64,000 nt of DNA, taken from Dasyornis broadbenti (taxonomy: Eukaryota; Chordata; Aves; Passeriformes; Dasyornithidae). The position numbers and the translations under genes were made by a program. The DNA is taken from the NCBI GenBank assembly GCA_013397935.1, contig VZRN01000227.1:260114-324113 (forward strand), written 5' to 3'. This document shows positions 1 to 14,031 of this stretch, in pieces. How positions within the stretch are numbered: the stretch's first letter is position 1; every line of letters begins with the position of its first letter. Under the pieces are notes generated by a model. That model saw only the letters and a program-made list of their open reading frames with translations. It did no database searches and was not told the DNA's origin.

Positions 1-1139
1 ACACAAACACCTGTGCCCAGTGTAGGACCTTGTACTTGGCCTTGCTGAACTTCATGTGATGAACACAAGTGATGTATGTGACATGATAATTGTGTATCAG
101 ACCCTCAGCTTGGGCAAATCTCCTTTTGAGATTTATTTCTGTGCTTGTTCCTAGGAAATGAGTGTAGATACTACTGCAGAATTCCTGGCTTTGATGTGAA
201 TAATACATAATATTTTTGAAAAACATGAAATTTGATATTTTCATTGCATTCTCTCAAAACTTGTTTCTTCAGGTGAGTGATAAAAGTGTAGTTTTCTTAA
301 CTGCCTTCAGTGGAAAGAGCAGGCACTTTGAGGAAATGATTCATCTTATTCTAAAGCACATACGTAAAACTAATTAGACAGCTTGTGCCCTGAAAGTGCA
401 TATTTTTCTGCACTGACTAGAAAAAGAGTTGATGGTGGTTAGCTCTGATGCAGACACCTACATTTTATATCCCTAATGTTAACTGAGATGAATTTCACCC
501 TAAAAATGTTGATTATGCAGCCAGAAAAGGGAAGTGATAGCTTCTATTTTCAACCAAGACTGGATACAATTCTGATTTTGAAACTGAAAAGTATTATAGC
601 TATTGATCACATAGAGCTTGAAAACCAGGATTGGTTATGATTTAGGGAAAAAGTGCCTATTTAGTGAAATAGCTTTCTGTTGAACATCTCATAGTTTTGA
701 ATATCCAAAATACATGTAACAGTCATTTGTCCTCAAGTACGCAAAGCTGCAGATTTTGACCTATAAAATAGGATATGAATTCTTACTAACTGAAGAACCA
801 CCTTTCTCTTCATTGCACTTCTGCCCTGAGAGACTCTGAGGCAATGAACTTAAGTCTCTTTCTAACAGGGGAAGGGGTCTGACAGCTACTCAGTCTGGAT
901 TGCAAAGTCTCACACTTTCCTTCTCTATTTTGTAACTGGTTAGCAATGGCTAAAGTCTTGAGAGGTGAGACCTCAACCATTCCATACATGTAAGAGCAGA
1001 TATTAGCCAGAACCCAAAACAGGCCCGAGATATTTGACAGATGAAAGAGTGCTCCAAAATGCCTTTGCTATAAAAGTTCATTAAGTCTGGGGCGCACTTA
1101 TAAAACCCAGGTACTTCCTTATGCACCCCTAAATTCAGA

Positions 1140-2060
1140 CCAAAAGGCCAAGTTCAGTCACAGTCCAGAGAGAGGGTAGAGTGGCATTGCCGAACATCTG
1201 CACTAGAAAGTAGGGCAGCTGACAGGGTAAGTTCTGTACAGCACAAGTGGTGGTGCTAAGGGACTGGCATCCACAGCACACATTTCAGGCATTTACCGTG
1301 GATTCTGTCTCACCTGGTCACCAGACTGAACTCACACCACACTTCATGGGTGCTTCTGGGTGCATCTTGTTTGGCATCATCCAAACGAAAGCCAATTCAT
1401 GTGTTTTGAGTACAACCTTGATGTGAAACTCAGGAACGTGGAGACCGACTGCAAAAAACCCCACGTTCCTGACACCGGCTAAGATACTCTCTGTGGCCTG
1501 CACTTAGACAGGCCCTGAGCACGTGTGGGGAAGGTGGCAGATTCATGCAACACAAGGCTGAGCAGTGAGAACTTTTTTCAAAAGCAAGGCCCTTGAAGAG
1601 AGGGCAGAGCTATCACAGGGACCTTTAGTGGCTCTGTCAGGGAGCTTGACACAGCATTCACTGGGCCAAAGCTGGGCTGTGCCAGTCACACAAGCAGTGA
1701 AGCACCAGGAAACTGCTGATACAGTAGGTCAAGGCCATGGTAGGTCAGGAAGGATCCTCTGTGTGTGTAACTGTGCTCTCCACTGCTTCAGGATGCTCTG
1801 TTTCAAAACTGTCCCAGCGCCAGCAATCCGGGGCAGTGTGTAGTATTTACACATTATGCACACAAATCCTTCTGTGCTAGGGAGTACTTCCTCACTCACA
1901 CGTCCTAAATGTTTGGGTTTGCTATATACTCCCACTCTGGCTTCTTAAATGCCTCACACACAATGGTGCACCTGGCTTTTGTCACAGTGGGAGTTTAAGG
2001 TGATCTCAGCTCGCTCAGAGAGATTTTAGGAAGATAGCACTGGGAAGGATGATCTTTGAC
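1140..2060. other. unclassified, slightly GC-richer intron block
   Basis: This block has more CpG and GC than its flanks and short frames on both strands (such as 1318-1503 minus and 1565-1843 plus). None resembles a known protein. It could be an unrecognised old repeat. The hairpin at 1430-1472 lies in it. Confidence 0.3.
1430..1472. repeat. 12-bp perfect inverted repeat
   Basis: The arms TCAGGAACGTGG (1430-1441) and CCACGTTCCTGA (1461-1472) are exact reverse complements around a 19-nt loop. No known RNA gene is recognised. Confidence 0.9.
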
Positions 2061-5000
2061 TTCTTTGCGGGAGGCTGAGAGCAGGTGTAAGCAAGATGAT
2101 GCAGTGGCTTTTGCATGCTGATTTGCAGTTTCAACGACCAAAGTGACTAGTAACTTTTTTATACTCTTATTTGTAAAATTGAAGAAATTATTAAATAATC
2201 ATCAGTATTCAGAAAAATGAGTAAGAAAATACAGTCTGCTTCCCAAATTGCCATTAACAGGGAAGACAAGTAATTTCATATATTATCCTGTAGTCACACT
2301 ATTAGTGAATACCTCATTTCTGTAAATGAAACAGAATAGAATCCAAAAAAAGTGAGATATTAAGGCCAGTAGGCTATCAAGTTTATTTCAGAATCTAACA
2401 CAATTTTGGGGTTTTTTTCCTGAAATATTACTGCTTATGTGTCTGCAGAAAGGTGAACTTCAAAAAAACCCATGTCAGCACTAGGATCTAATCATATTAT
2501 GAAATGCAAATACATACAAGAAACTAAAAAGAACAGGGCATTGTGAGAATTTTTAGTTGCTGGGCTACTATAACACAATTATGAAAATGACTTATTCTGA
2601 TTTCAGAATTCCAGAGGTAATCAAAAGTAACTAGAATTACGCCACAGACTTTAAAGCTTGATAAAAGCAGGGCCAGTGAGATCCAGCTCCGGCTTTTGAC
2701 ACAACTCTGAACTTTGTGACTTTATAATATAATACTGTTCTTTCCATTTAGCTGAACAACAGCCTGGTCTAGGAAATTCAGAAACTGTTCTACTATTGAA
2801 AAGAAGGGCTACCAGTGTCTGCTTTGATTATTTTCTTTTTTTTTCCCTGTGAGTGGCAAGTTCACTGCCTTTGATAAAACCATTTGCAAACTTGCATCAG
2901 CATCTGAACAGAGAATCTGGCCCCAAGTTATCCTCTGTTCTCTACTGCTGTGAAATAGATATTGCACGTAACTCATTTTAAAAGAATGCTTAACTTCTGT
3001 AGCATGAAATGTCCCTCGTTATGATTTCCAGAAGATGGAGGTCAGTACAGCTGGAGTGAAAAGGACTTATTTTCAGTTAAATCTCTTCAAAGGGTGATAG
3101 CTGTGCATTACCAATTGGACTTTAACAATGGTTTTTCCTCTTTGCTATTGTGTCACAATCCACTGCCTTAAGAAAAAGAACACCTGCAATAAAATGAAGT
3201 CTGCCTAACACAATATAAAAAGTGTGGAGACTTGTTAAAGACAGAAGATTGAGACCTGACCTGAAATATAGCAGCAGAAATGGCGATGATATAAACCACA
3301 ACTGAAGTGGGATTTTATACAATATCTGAAGCCGGGATAAATCTTTCACAAAGCCATTAAAAAAGCAATTGAGAAACAAGCTTAATTTTAACCACTAGTG
3401 CTTGGAAAAGGGCATTCTTATCGGGGAAAGGGTGGACAGCCACTAGAGAGGATGCTAAAGAAGGCAACAAACAAAGCAGAAGTGGGTCTTTCTCTCTTGT
3501 GAAGGCAAGTGCTGAGCCAGAACAGGGGTATGCACACCCACCCCTCATGGGGCTGAGTGGAGAACGATGCTTCCCACACAGGCCCCATGTTCACCACTAG
3601 AGCCCTGTGCAGTGCAGGAATCTGCTGGGGAAGAACACATGGAGAGGTGGCTCAAAGGTCATTAACCAGGGCCCTGAGCATGGCTAATTGCTTCCTTCTG
3701 CTGCTAAAGTTGTTTGCATTCAAAGCCTACTCCTATCCTAAACAGGGTATGCAGACTTGTAGGGGAAAAGGAAGCGAGGAAAGTGATGAACGATGTATGA
3801 AGAAGGTCACTTCACAAATCCTTTGAAGCATTTGTATTCATTCTTTGTCTCCAACTGCCTATTTGCTCTTTCAGTGACTGAAATAACCTATTTCTCATGT
3901 CCAAACCTCATCAGCTGTGTGCTGCAGTATTCCTATTACTGTGCAGTGTGGGACTAATACTGTGTGCAAAATCCCAGCTGCTTCACAGAAATGAGCCTAT
4001 GCAGAGCTCTGCCTGGCTCTGCGGGGTGAGGAAACTGCTGGTGGCAGTGCTGGCAGCTGGCTCCTTCAAGGAGAAGAACTATCAGTTTGCACTGACATTA
4101 CAGTGTGGCTTATGAGCAGCTCCACAGACCTCTGGGGGGAAAAAAAGTATGGAGAGTTAAGAAGGATGAAGAAAAGGCACTTTATGAATCTTCCATTCCC
4201 TCTGGGACTGAGATAGACAGAGAGCTGCTACTGTGTCCCTGAAGTGGTATGAAGTCCAGCAATGCTGCTACCAGCCCACACTGCTGTGTGCTGTGCTCGT
4301 ACCAAATTCTTTGGCTAATGATTTGCTCCTGTGGTTCTGCAGGAGCAGAACTAAACCTGTATTTTATTCATGCAAATCTAATAGACATAGGGGAAAACTG
4401 CAGACAGCCCATGCTATTTCTGAAACAAGACATAAAGAAATCTACATTATGTCATTAAACTACATGTAAAAGCCATGCCATCTCTTGATAAATACTCACC
4501 TGTGTTGTGCTAGTGATCCTTCGTGCCAACACACCTCTGTGCTCAAGAAAAACAGAGAAGCAGAAGAAACTGTGCAGGGATGCTTGAGCTAGTACTCTGT
4601 GTAACTTGTGTCTGGCTAATTTTCGCCTTCTTGTATTATGTTGCAATTTATTGCAAAGTATCGTGTTTTAATTTCTTATTATGTTAAATTATGTATGTTA
4701 GCGGTCTAAATACAATTTTTAAAAATGCCAAGTGCTATCTTCAGTTAGACACACTGGAAACTAAGGTGAGAAAAAGAATTTCTTAAAACCAGCCAAATTT
4801 ACAACTTGATCAATTTATAGAAATTCAGCAGTCAAACTTTACTTTTTCAAGTTTAGCACTCCTGTGACAAAATAAGAGCAGATGAAGAAGGAAGGGAATG
4901 GCTTCTGTACTTTTCCCCCCACACACATTTATTTGCTTTCATTTCGATGGTAATACTACTACTACTACCACCACCACCACTAATTCTCGCTGTAACAACC

Positions 5001-6525
5001 CAATCCATTTTACCTATCACAGTGATTTAGTTTTCAGTGCAAACACATATGTAATATTTCTCAGCAACATGTCTCAAGGCTTTCTAAGGCTGAGGATGCT
5101 GAGGATCAGCAATGTCAAACAATACACTGAACAACTGAGTTAGGTAACTGTGAACAGCATTCAAGATACTGGGTAGCTACTTCCCTATTATGCTTGTTAA
5201 TAACAATTGTTAGCTGTTATTAATTAGGGTTTATTGGCTTGCAATTTTTACAAGATTAATGATACTAGTACCTCATGACAACTTTACATCCAGGTGTAAA
5301 TTTTGCTATTACAGAGTACAAAGTAATTCTTTTCATTATTATGTATCAGTTCAGCTGTGTACATCGAGGCATTAAATCTGTGCCAGATGCTCCATAACAG
5401 TTTTCACCTCTGTGTTTAAAGGCAAATAAGCCCTGGATGAGCAGTGAGGCTTGATCTTGATGCTACAGAGCACTGACAGAGCTGAGAAAAGTGCTCATCT
5501 ACTGGGAAACATCCTATTTAATTCTTATGGGCTGGGGAGAGCAGGTTGCTGGACAAAACCACTGGAATCAGCCTGTCTGGTACACCAGGAGCTACACTCA
5601 TGATCTCTGACAGCAAAACTGATTCACTATGCAAAATTCAGAAGAAAATGCTGTTCACAGTGGACCTTGGAAGGCTTTGAACACACAGAGTGCTGAGGTT
5701 TTAACTTTGTCAGATGGAGACGGTGGGAGAGGATGGAGCTGCTACAGATGGAAGAAGAAAGGAAATCCATTGCCATTCATGCAGAAAGGAGAAAACATTT
5801 CTGAATATAGTCCTGTATATATCCATGTGGATGTGTTTATGGACATATCTGTTTGTACAAATATGGAAACAAACACTGTCATGTTACAGAATATGAAAAG
5901 CCCTAGAAAACAAAAATCACAAGTAGCAATATTCTCTTTCAGAAAGAAGTAAACATAAAGGTCCTAGGCAAATGCAATTACAGTTAGCTTGTGTTTTCAG
6001 CTCGCTTTGCTGAGCTTCCCATGAAGGTCATTGTGGAGACACAATTAAACTGAATTTCTGGTAAAAATCTGCCTGAGAAGGCTATCAGAAGTAAGGATGA
6101 AGTAGCAGAGTACTCAGTAGCAGAGAATGAGGAACCAACATGATGGGAGAAGCATGCTGCTTGGCTTAGTGAAGGATTTTTTTAGATGCGGTCACGTAAT
6201 GTAGCACAGAGGTTGATCTGATCACCCTGCTGTTCCTCCTGGCTGTTTCTGATGCAAGCACATTACAGGTTTTCCAGATTCAGTACAAGATGATACACAG
6301 TTCACTCACTCATAAGGTATTTCTATCTCCAGAGCTGTCTACAGGTGTGTAAAGAGAGCACTATGGATCAAAGGAGCTCATCTGTGTACATCTGTGCCTT
6401 ATTTCCTGGCCTGACTCTCAGCCTGACTCAGCAAGCACAGCAGGACAGGCTGGGTACACCCTGGATAGGAAAAGACTTTGCCAGGAAACTCTTGGGCTTC
6501 TGGTTTGAGTTTACCATGGGCTAGT
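2061..6525. other. AT-rich intron, nothing recognised
   Basis: Apart from the compound microsatellite near 4.95 kb I see no gene, RNA or clear repeat. The short frames lack family features. Confidence 0.6.
4953..4982 (+). repeat. compound (ACT)n(ACC)n microsatellite
   Basis: About five ACT units run directly into about five ACC units. Confidence 0.95.
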
Positions 6526-7092
6526 CACGCACCCTCGTGGCAAAGAAAGCCAAAAGGACTGCCTTTCCAGGAGGTCGAGGGAGGTGATCCTGCGCCTCTG
6601 CTCAGCTCTGCTGAGGTACATCTGCAACACTGTGCCCAGTGCTGGGCTCCCCAGTACAAAAGAAACATGGACATACTGAAACAGGCCCAGAGAAAGGCCA
6701 TGAAAGGTACTGAAGCATCTGTCATGTGAGGAGAAGCTGGGAGAGCTGTGACTGGAGCTGCCTGGAGAACGAAAAGCTCAGGCAGATCTTGGCAATAGGT
6801 ATAAATACCCAGAGGGATGGCATGGGGAAGAGGCCTGACTCTCCCTTGAGGCGTGTAACAATAGGACAAAACACAAAGGACACAGGTTGTAACACAAGAA
6901 ATTCCAGCCAGATACGAGAAATTTTTTTTTTCCTATGAACTAGTCAAGTAATGAATGGAAATAAAAGTGCTGTAGGATCTCTATCCTCAGAAGCATTCAA
7001 AATTTGGCCTAATAAGTAACCAGATCTAAGCTTGCCCCCTTGAGCAGCAGGAAATGATCCTCAGAAGTTAACTTCCAATCCCAATTATTGTC
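6526..7092 (+). mobile_element. degraded CR1 LINE, 3' part
   Basis: Plus-oriented CR1 blocks are present in order: CGTGGCAAAGAAAGCCAA, AGGTCGAGGGAGGTGATCCT, CCCAGTGCTGGGCTCCCCAG, ACATGGACATACTGAA, a GCATCTGTCATGTGAGGAGA block and TATAAATACC. After a deleted and mutated stretch comes the tail region from TCCTCAGAAGCATTCAAAA to CTTCCAATCCCAATTATT. Many indels show it is old. Confidence 0.85.
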
Positions 7093-10000
7093 TTACTTAG
7101 TTTGTGAAGTAGAACTGCTCCTGTCAATACTTCATAGTCTGAATTTCAAAACCAGCTCCAAAACTGAAACAAATCTCAGAGCTCTAAGAGTCCAGCCTTT
7201 TTTTTTCTGGTACCTTGTTTGCTCTGCAGTGCTTAATATGTGCCGACAAGGAGAATTCTGGCAGAAAAAGGGACGGGGAACAAAACTGTTAACTTCCAAT
7301 TTCAGCACTTCATGCTTTTGAAAACTTCCTTACATAATTTTACATGTCTTGGTATAGATTAACAGCAAAAAGAAAAAAAAATATTGAAAGACCAGAAGAA
7401 AAGGGCTAAAATATTTACAGTTAATAACACTATCCCTCATGATCTAAATGGTTCTTAGCTTACACTTTTCAGTGTAATTATCAAATCTGTTTGGAGTATT
7501 GACTGGATTGTATACCTGAACACATTTCTGACCACTGAACAAGCTACAAGAAATAGCTGTAAGATCAGCTATGGCTGAGCAAACGACAGGCTGCTTCTCC
7601 AGTAATAAGGGTTATTAGTCTCTGAAGAAGTAAAAAGAGCAAATACAGTGGCTGAACAAATAAAATACATTTTCACTGAAATCTTCAAAATTATTTTCTG
7701 TGGTATTTTTCAAATCTGACCACAATTTCATTGTTCTACTACACTGCAGCATTGCTTGCAAAACAGCAAAGAAACAATGAAAGAAATCTGTGACGTATTT
7801 ACTGAAGGTAAAGCATTCCAACTAATTAAACTCAAGTACAGTTTAGGAGAGAGCGCCATGACATTTCTTTAAATGAGTGTGTTTTGCTGTACATTTTCGG
7901 TCATCTTTCCCAAGGAAATCACTTTTGTGCTACTGAGCTGTCTATGGGTCTATTTATCAATTTTCTGGTAAAATAATTTTTAACACATTCGGCAGTTTCA
8001 GCTATATTTGACAGGAAGACAATACCTCTAAGACATTGTCCAAGACATCTAAGGCATTAAGTCTGTACAGTTCTTATTAATACGAGCCGCTGAGTGAAGA
8101 ACAGAGATCCATCTGTTTTAGCCACCAAAAGGACAGGAAGCACCTGCACACTACACCTTCTGTCTGACAGCTACTAGTCAGCACATAGGTACTGACACCT
8201 TCCACACACTTCTTGATTACCCATAGTAATTGCCTTTTCTTTCTTGTCCCGTACACTTCTGGGAAAAAAAAAATAAAAATTCATGGTGCAGTGGTCTAGG
8301 AGAAAAACAAAGCCCATGAAGAACCAAAGAGATATAACTAGTTTTAATACTTCTCAACACCACTTCCATCTGCTATATGTAGTCTCTGGATTGCTTCAGA
8401 TTGTACTTACACAAATTAATCAATAAATGAATACTAATGTTAATGAAATTCGGCGAGGTAAAAAAAAATTAAAAATAAGGATTTTGTTAGACTGGGAAGC
8501 CTGACTTGGGATTTCATAACTTCAGCTTAAATAGGTGTGTGGTAATAGTTTTGTTTGAGCTTTCTCAGTAAAAAATAAACCCACATTTCTCTTGTCAACG
8601 TATTTATTCTTAAACATGGATTCTGCATTTCAGATAGAAATTCAGTAAACACATATAAGCTTAAAGTACCCGTTTTTTAATTTTAGTAGATATACCTTTG
8701 AGCCCTAGCCTGACTTGATTCCTGACTTTCACTGAATGAGCAAAAAAGGCAAACAGATACACTATTTTTAAAAGGAAGGAAGAAAAATAATATGAAAAGA
8801 AGGAGTAAGAAAAGAAGCAACACTCTGAATGAACAGTTGTGTGTTTCTTGCTGTGCCGTATGTGGCAAATAACTCCTTTGGCCTGGAATGTTCAGATGCT
8901 GTACAGCTTGCTGCCAGTGTTAGTGGATTAGTTGGAAGGAAATGGAAATCATGTTACAATGGGCTTCAAGCATTCGTTTCATCTTAAGCAGAAAGTTCTT
9001 TGTATTAAATTCATGGGAGCACTTTAGAAACACAGCTTGTAAAGAAGACACACAGAAGCAGAGAATTTTCCATCTCTTTCACTGACTTTCATCCTTTCAT
9101 TCAAACAGAATATTTTTGTGCTTTTAAAAGACCACCTGCTGAAAGTATCATGAAAAAAGGGATGGCGGTAAACAAGGACATAACGGTCCTTGACAGAAAA
9201 TGAATCACTAGTAATGCATTCTGCTACATAAGCTATAGCTGTTACATAAAATTGTGGAGATATCATTTTATCTTTCCACGTCTTTGTTTTAGCTCCATTT
9301 TTCTGTCTTGTCCCGGTAATCTGTAAAGGCAATGGTAAAAACAATCCCTAATTTCATGCCTGTAGGAAAATGGGGCTTTGCTTCTGTCTCCAGTCACTTA
9401 TGCAGTACAAATAAAGGGCTATCCCTGTTTACAGTTTGAATCAAAAACTTGTTGCACACATTTTATTATGACTGTGTATGAGCAGATGAAACAAGGGGTC
9501 GGGTACATAAACTGGGGAGACCTTAATCAGATTTAGTGAGATCACTTACAGGATTCTAGAACACATTCTGTTAAGCATAAAATGTTTTGTATAACCATTA
9601 AGCACAGATGTGCTTTCTCCAAAATGGAAACACACCTTCTGAAAGCTATGTGGAAAGCTGACATGGAATAGATCTTCATAAGACCACAGAATCCTAGGAT
9701 GGTTTGAATTGGAAGGGACCTTGAAGACTATCAAGTTCCAACCCCCCCCTTCCATGGACAGAGGCACCTTCCATCTTATTTTTACTGCGTTTGGGGCTCC
9801 TGCTCAGCAGTGAAACCTACTGGTTTTGGGTTATTTCTGTGGGTGAGCAGCAGTGGTCATGTCAAGCATTGAACCCCTTGTGTCAAAGACTGTGGGTCTG
9901 CCCCAAGCACCAGCACTGCCAAGGCTGCCCTAAGAAGCTGTGGGGAGGGCAGCATTCCATGCCCAGAGCCACACCTCCCACAGCCACACACCAGGACTGC

Positions 10001-12439
10001 CCTGGTCCATTAAAACAGGTCAGGGCCTGTTTCCCCTTCCCAAAGGCAAATCATGTGCATCACTGAAAGTGGGGAAGTAAACAAAATACTTCTGGCAATA
10101 GTCTTGGTGTTTGTGAGGTGTTTTTTCAGAGCCTGGGATTGCAGGATGCTAAGGTCTGCCCGAGGAGTGTAAAGCATGAGTTTCACTTCCAGGTAACAGA
10201 AAGGTTTTCCTGATTATGGTGGTTGTAAGCTGTTAAGAAAGTAAGGTGTTCTTTCACCATTCTGAGAATAAAAGATGAAAAGGAGCTAAAATTATCTTGG
10301 TAGGCTTAAGTTACAGCAGATTATTAAGTGTAGGTGGAGATCTGCTGACTTAGGCTGAAGACTCTGTCTCTCTTACTGGTCATAGAGGCAACAACTCTTT
10401 GATGTGCGCAGAAATGGATGTCTTGCTTCAGTGTTATGTTTAAACAGGGCTTTGAGCTGAGCCAAGCCAAGTGGCACTAACACCAAAACCAAGCAAACTG
10501 TTTCCAATAATCCCCAAATACCTCCAATTCAGTGTTGTGTGGGTGAACATGACCAAATAAGAGGAGGACAGCTTTATTAAGAAAACCATCACAGTCTTGG
10601 CATATCCTTGAGAGGTAAGATCTGAAACATTGCTGAGATGAAGACAGGAGGGGGCAATCCAAGCAAATCAGACATAAAACCCTTGAGTTCAGGCTCAATC
10701 CATCTTCTGGATTTAATGTAATGCCAGCCCTACTGTCCTTTTCTAGAATGGAAATCAGAAAATTAAAGTCCATTTCTCTGTATTTCACAATAAAAAGAGA
10801 AATAGACTTTGCCCTGCACAAAACATTATAGCAACATAAAAACTAAAAGGAAGATCACATGATAAAAAAATGCACATCCTGGGTTGTGCATGAAGGAAGT
10901 CTGGAATTCAGATACATCACTGGGTTCCAGGAGGGAAGTTTTCTGTGAAGACAAGTCTCAGATACAGAGTGAGGGGGTAGCCTCTACACACACCAAGGTA
11001 CACGGAGAGGACAAAATAAATGAGAAGAACTAATAAACTAAAAAATATAGGAAACAAGAGGAAAGAGGAAATGGTGACAATAAAGCTGTACAAGAAGTAA
11101 GGAAACACAAAAGTCCTGTTTTTCTCTGCTGGCAGGTGAAGAGGGCAGTGAGCAGAAACCATCAGGTCAAGCGGGCTGCAAGTATGTGTGAGGAGCACAT
11201 TAGCTCACTTCTTGAACACAGCCAGTGAAAAAGTCTCCAGTCTTCCCTGCTTGAGGTACACAGCCATGAGAAGTGTGAATGTGTATGTACATGGGCAGTC
11301 AATTGAGAAGAAATCCACAAGCCCACAAGCCAGTTTCCCTCCCTTCATTAGCGTAGATTTAAGGGCAAAGCACTTTGAGTTATGGTCTCATTACTGAGAT
11401 TTAATTACTTTTCCTAAATGTTCTGCAGAACATTTACTTGTACATTGCAAAGTATTACAGTATAGTCACAACTTAGGCTCTCAATTACAGGAGAACTAGG
11501 CAGGAAAGAAGTTGAGTTAATTAGACTCACTGAAGCTTAATCAATTCCTCTGTGTATGCAGGGAAGAACATGCCAACTTTTAGTCCATCTGTGAAGCCAC
11601 CTTACCTGTCTGCTACAGGTTATTAAAGCCCTCAAGCAAAGGGAAAAAGTCAGTGACTGATATTTGAAAATGGTTGTTATTTTGCATTTTCTACATCAGG
11701 CTAATTTCTTCTTGCTAATTTCTTCATTCCTATTTTTGGAAAATTAAATGCCTTTGTATCTGAGACTGCTTCTGACTGCCCATCCTTAAAGCATCGCTTG
11801 GTCTTTGAAGGTCATATTGGAACCCCAAACCAGCATGCCAGACCCATTTGTAGGTCAGCCTGTCGAGGAAGACCAGGACCTTCACAATGGAGAGTAAAGC
11901 TGCAGCTCTTCTGTATACTTTCTCTAGCCGGGCTGTAATACCATTCCTGCTTTTACAGTGACTGTCCTCTGGAAGGGTGGAGAGAATTTCCATGTATATT
12001 GGGGAAGAAGGGAATTCACATGATATATGACTTCCAATTTAATTAGGTTATGCAAATATAGATATGTATATGTTATATATAAAGAGAGTGACTACTGAGA
12101 GAAGAAAAATTCTGTAAGCCAGTTTCTTTCACTAGTACAGATTTAGGGCAAAGATTTTACACTTAGGAGCAAATAAACATAAGCACAAGTACAAAAAAGC
12201 TCATTTTCTAGGTAAAATTTATCCCACCCAAAACTAGACAGTATCCAGATAAATCACTTCCTCAAAGTGATAAAATATGCTACATGTTAGGTGTTAACTC
12301 CTACCCTCAACTCTCCCTGTGCAGCTAATGAAAAGAGGGCTCAATTAGCTTTCAGGCTTGTCCCGTAGAGGTGTGAGACAAACTCACCATGTCTGATTCA
12401 GTCTGCTGGGGCCACTCACTCCATGTTTATTTCTTAGCA
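7093..12439. other. AT-rich intron, little recognised
   Basis: Apart from the CR1 tail at 9.7 kb nothing is assignable. A GC-richer stretch at about 9790-10070 and a minus-strand frame at 11730-11993 have no recognisable homology. Confidence 0.55.
9684..9770 (-). mobile_element. CR1 LINE 3' tail, antisense
   Basis: The plus strand reads the complement of a CR1 3' end: CACAGAATCCTAGGATGG, TTTGAATTGGAAGGGACC, then CCATGGACAGAGGCACC. It is a short truncated copy inserted in minus orientation. Confidence 0.85.
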
Positions 12440-12690
12440 TGCCTGCATGCAGGTTATCCATGACTGTGACACATGTGCTACCATCAAGCAGGCCAGGCGG
12501 GTGAAACCCCTGTGGTATGGGGGAAGGTGGTCCAAATATAAGTATGGGGAGGCCTGGCAGATTGATTACATCACACTGCCCCAAACCCGCCACGGCAAGC
12601 GCTACGTGCTCACAATGGTAGAGGCCACCACCGGGTGGCTGGAGATCTACCCTGTGCCTCACGCCACTGCCCGTAACACCATCCTGGGCC
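12440..12690 (+). pseudogene. endogenous retrovirus integrase fragment
   Basis: This short open stretch resembles retroviral integrase. It starts with the second half of the HHCC zinc-binding region (CDTC, residues 7-10 of the frame opening at 12447). It then has a basic linker and the start of the catalytic core with the first acidic residue in WQIDY (D40) and the TGWLEIYPVPHATARN stretch. It stops before the second and third catalytic acidic residues: the frame leaves homology after about 12690 and ends at 12764. The reverse transcriptase, RNase H, gag and LTRs of a provirus are absent nearby. It is a non-functional relic, probably ERVL-like, a class common in bird genomes; the class assignment is from memory. 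CpG content is higher than in the flanks, suggesting moderate age. Confidence 0.82.
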
Positions 12691-14025
12691 TTGAAAAGCA
12701 AGCCCTTTTTTTAGGCAGGCAAAATCCAGACCTGTATGAACTGACTATGGAGGTGCCAATCTAGAAGGAAAATGATTAGCAGCTCCTGGATGCAAATAAA
12801 ATGTACACGTGAGATCAGTGAGATCCAAACATGTACTCAGTGACTTCATTTTCCTTTGAAATGGAGTGGATAGTCAGTAGATACACCTACGTGTGACTGT
12901 GGGTGTGCTTCAAGACTTGTGGTAACAGAACATACTTTTTCTATGCCACATTTGCATGCCATGTAAAAGAAATCAGGTAACATCACATGCACACACAGAG
13001 GGGAGAGAGAAATTGTTTTTCTGAATGTAATTTAGAAGACCCTCACATGGGTGTTCTGTTTAATATAGGCTGAACTGGGGGAGGATTTCATTATAAGCTG
13101 TAGAAAGTATGTGTTAAAACATAATGGCATTCAGGATAAAGAAGACTATAATGGCCAAATGAGTATCTGTAGCAATACAGCATTGTCTATTCTCCTCTTG
13201 GCAATAGTGGTAGAAAAAGGCCTTGTTATATCAGCCACACTATTGATTATCAGTTTCCCTCTTTACTTTCTGCCAGCGAAAGCAAAATTGATGTATATAT
13301 GACATTGAGTACTATTTTATGAATTTCTGTATCAAAAATGACATTTAATTTTTCAGTGACTTCAGAGGCAGATGCTTCATGAACGGTTTTGCAACAAAAT
13401 TTTCAAATTCTCTACTGCATTGACCAAGAGAAGCAGCGTGGTGGCAGCGGGTCCAGCACCAGCAGATGGCATTCATTCCCTGCAATTCCTGCAGCAGCAG
13501 GAGGCACTGAGCAGTGAACTTACACCACAGCAATGCAATCTGTGTGATCATAGGAGAAGCAGATAGTTAACTGTAAGTTATTTTCCTGTGATTTGGCAAA
13601 ATTTTTCTTTCAAAACATCATTTAATTTTTTTCATCATTTAAGAAGGAGCTTACACATAAACACTGTATAGAGACAGATTTGCCACATCAGAGCAGCAGG
13701 GTTTGATACTCACTTTGCACACTAGTATAGATACTACCCTGTGCAAGCAGTGTGTCTGACCCAGTATTTTCTTTCCCCAGTAGCATGTTTCCATGAATAA
13801 CAGATGGAAGAACCTGACTTCTCTCCCCAGTTCAACAGCCCTTTTATTCTACTGCTCTTCATGTTCCTAAATACCCTGCTAAGATGATAAAACTAACAGT
13901 TTAAATATTTGTAACAATAATTGTAAAGCTTTTTATGGCTAGAAATACATGACCTATGCTATTTGGCAAACAGAAAGAATAATAGATTTAAACAAGATTC
14001 TTTTTTCCCTCAAACAAAACAAAGC

Positions 14026-14031
14026 TTTATT
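14026..14031 (-). promoter_or_regulatory. candidate intronic polyadenylation signal AATAAA
   Basis: The minus strand reads GGAATAAAGC here, followed within about 20 nt by a G/T-rich stretch (TTTGTTTTGTTTGAGGG). This is the layout of a cleavage and polyadenylation site. It lies about 390 nt beyond the exon's donor in the sense of transcription. Use in vivo is unknown. Confidence 0.35.

Noticed and set aside
1095..1110. TATAAAA motif resembling a promoter
   Set aside because: A single TATA match in AT-rich intron DNA with no other promoter evidence.
3122..3379. Minus-strand stretch with ATGGCGATGATATAA on the plus strand, considered as the 54-bp GRIA4 exon
   Set aside because: The translation does not give the GKHVKGYHYIIANL-type text and no matching splice sites frame it.
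12384..12701. 105-codon minus-strand frame
   Set aside because: It is antisense to the integrase fragment, which is the meaningful reading.
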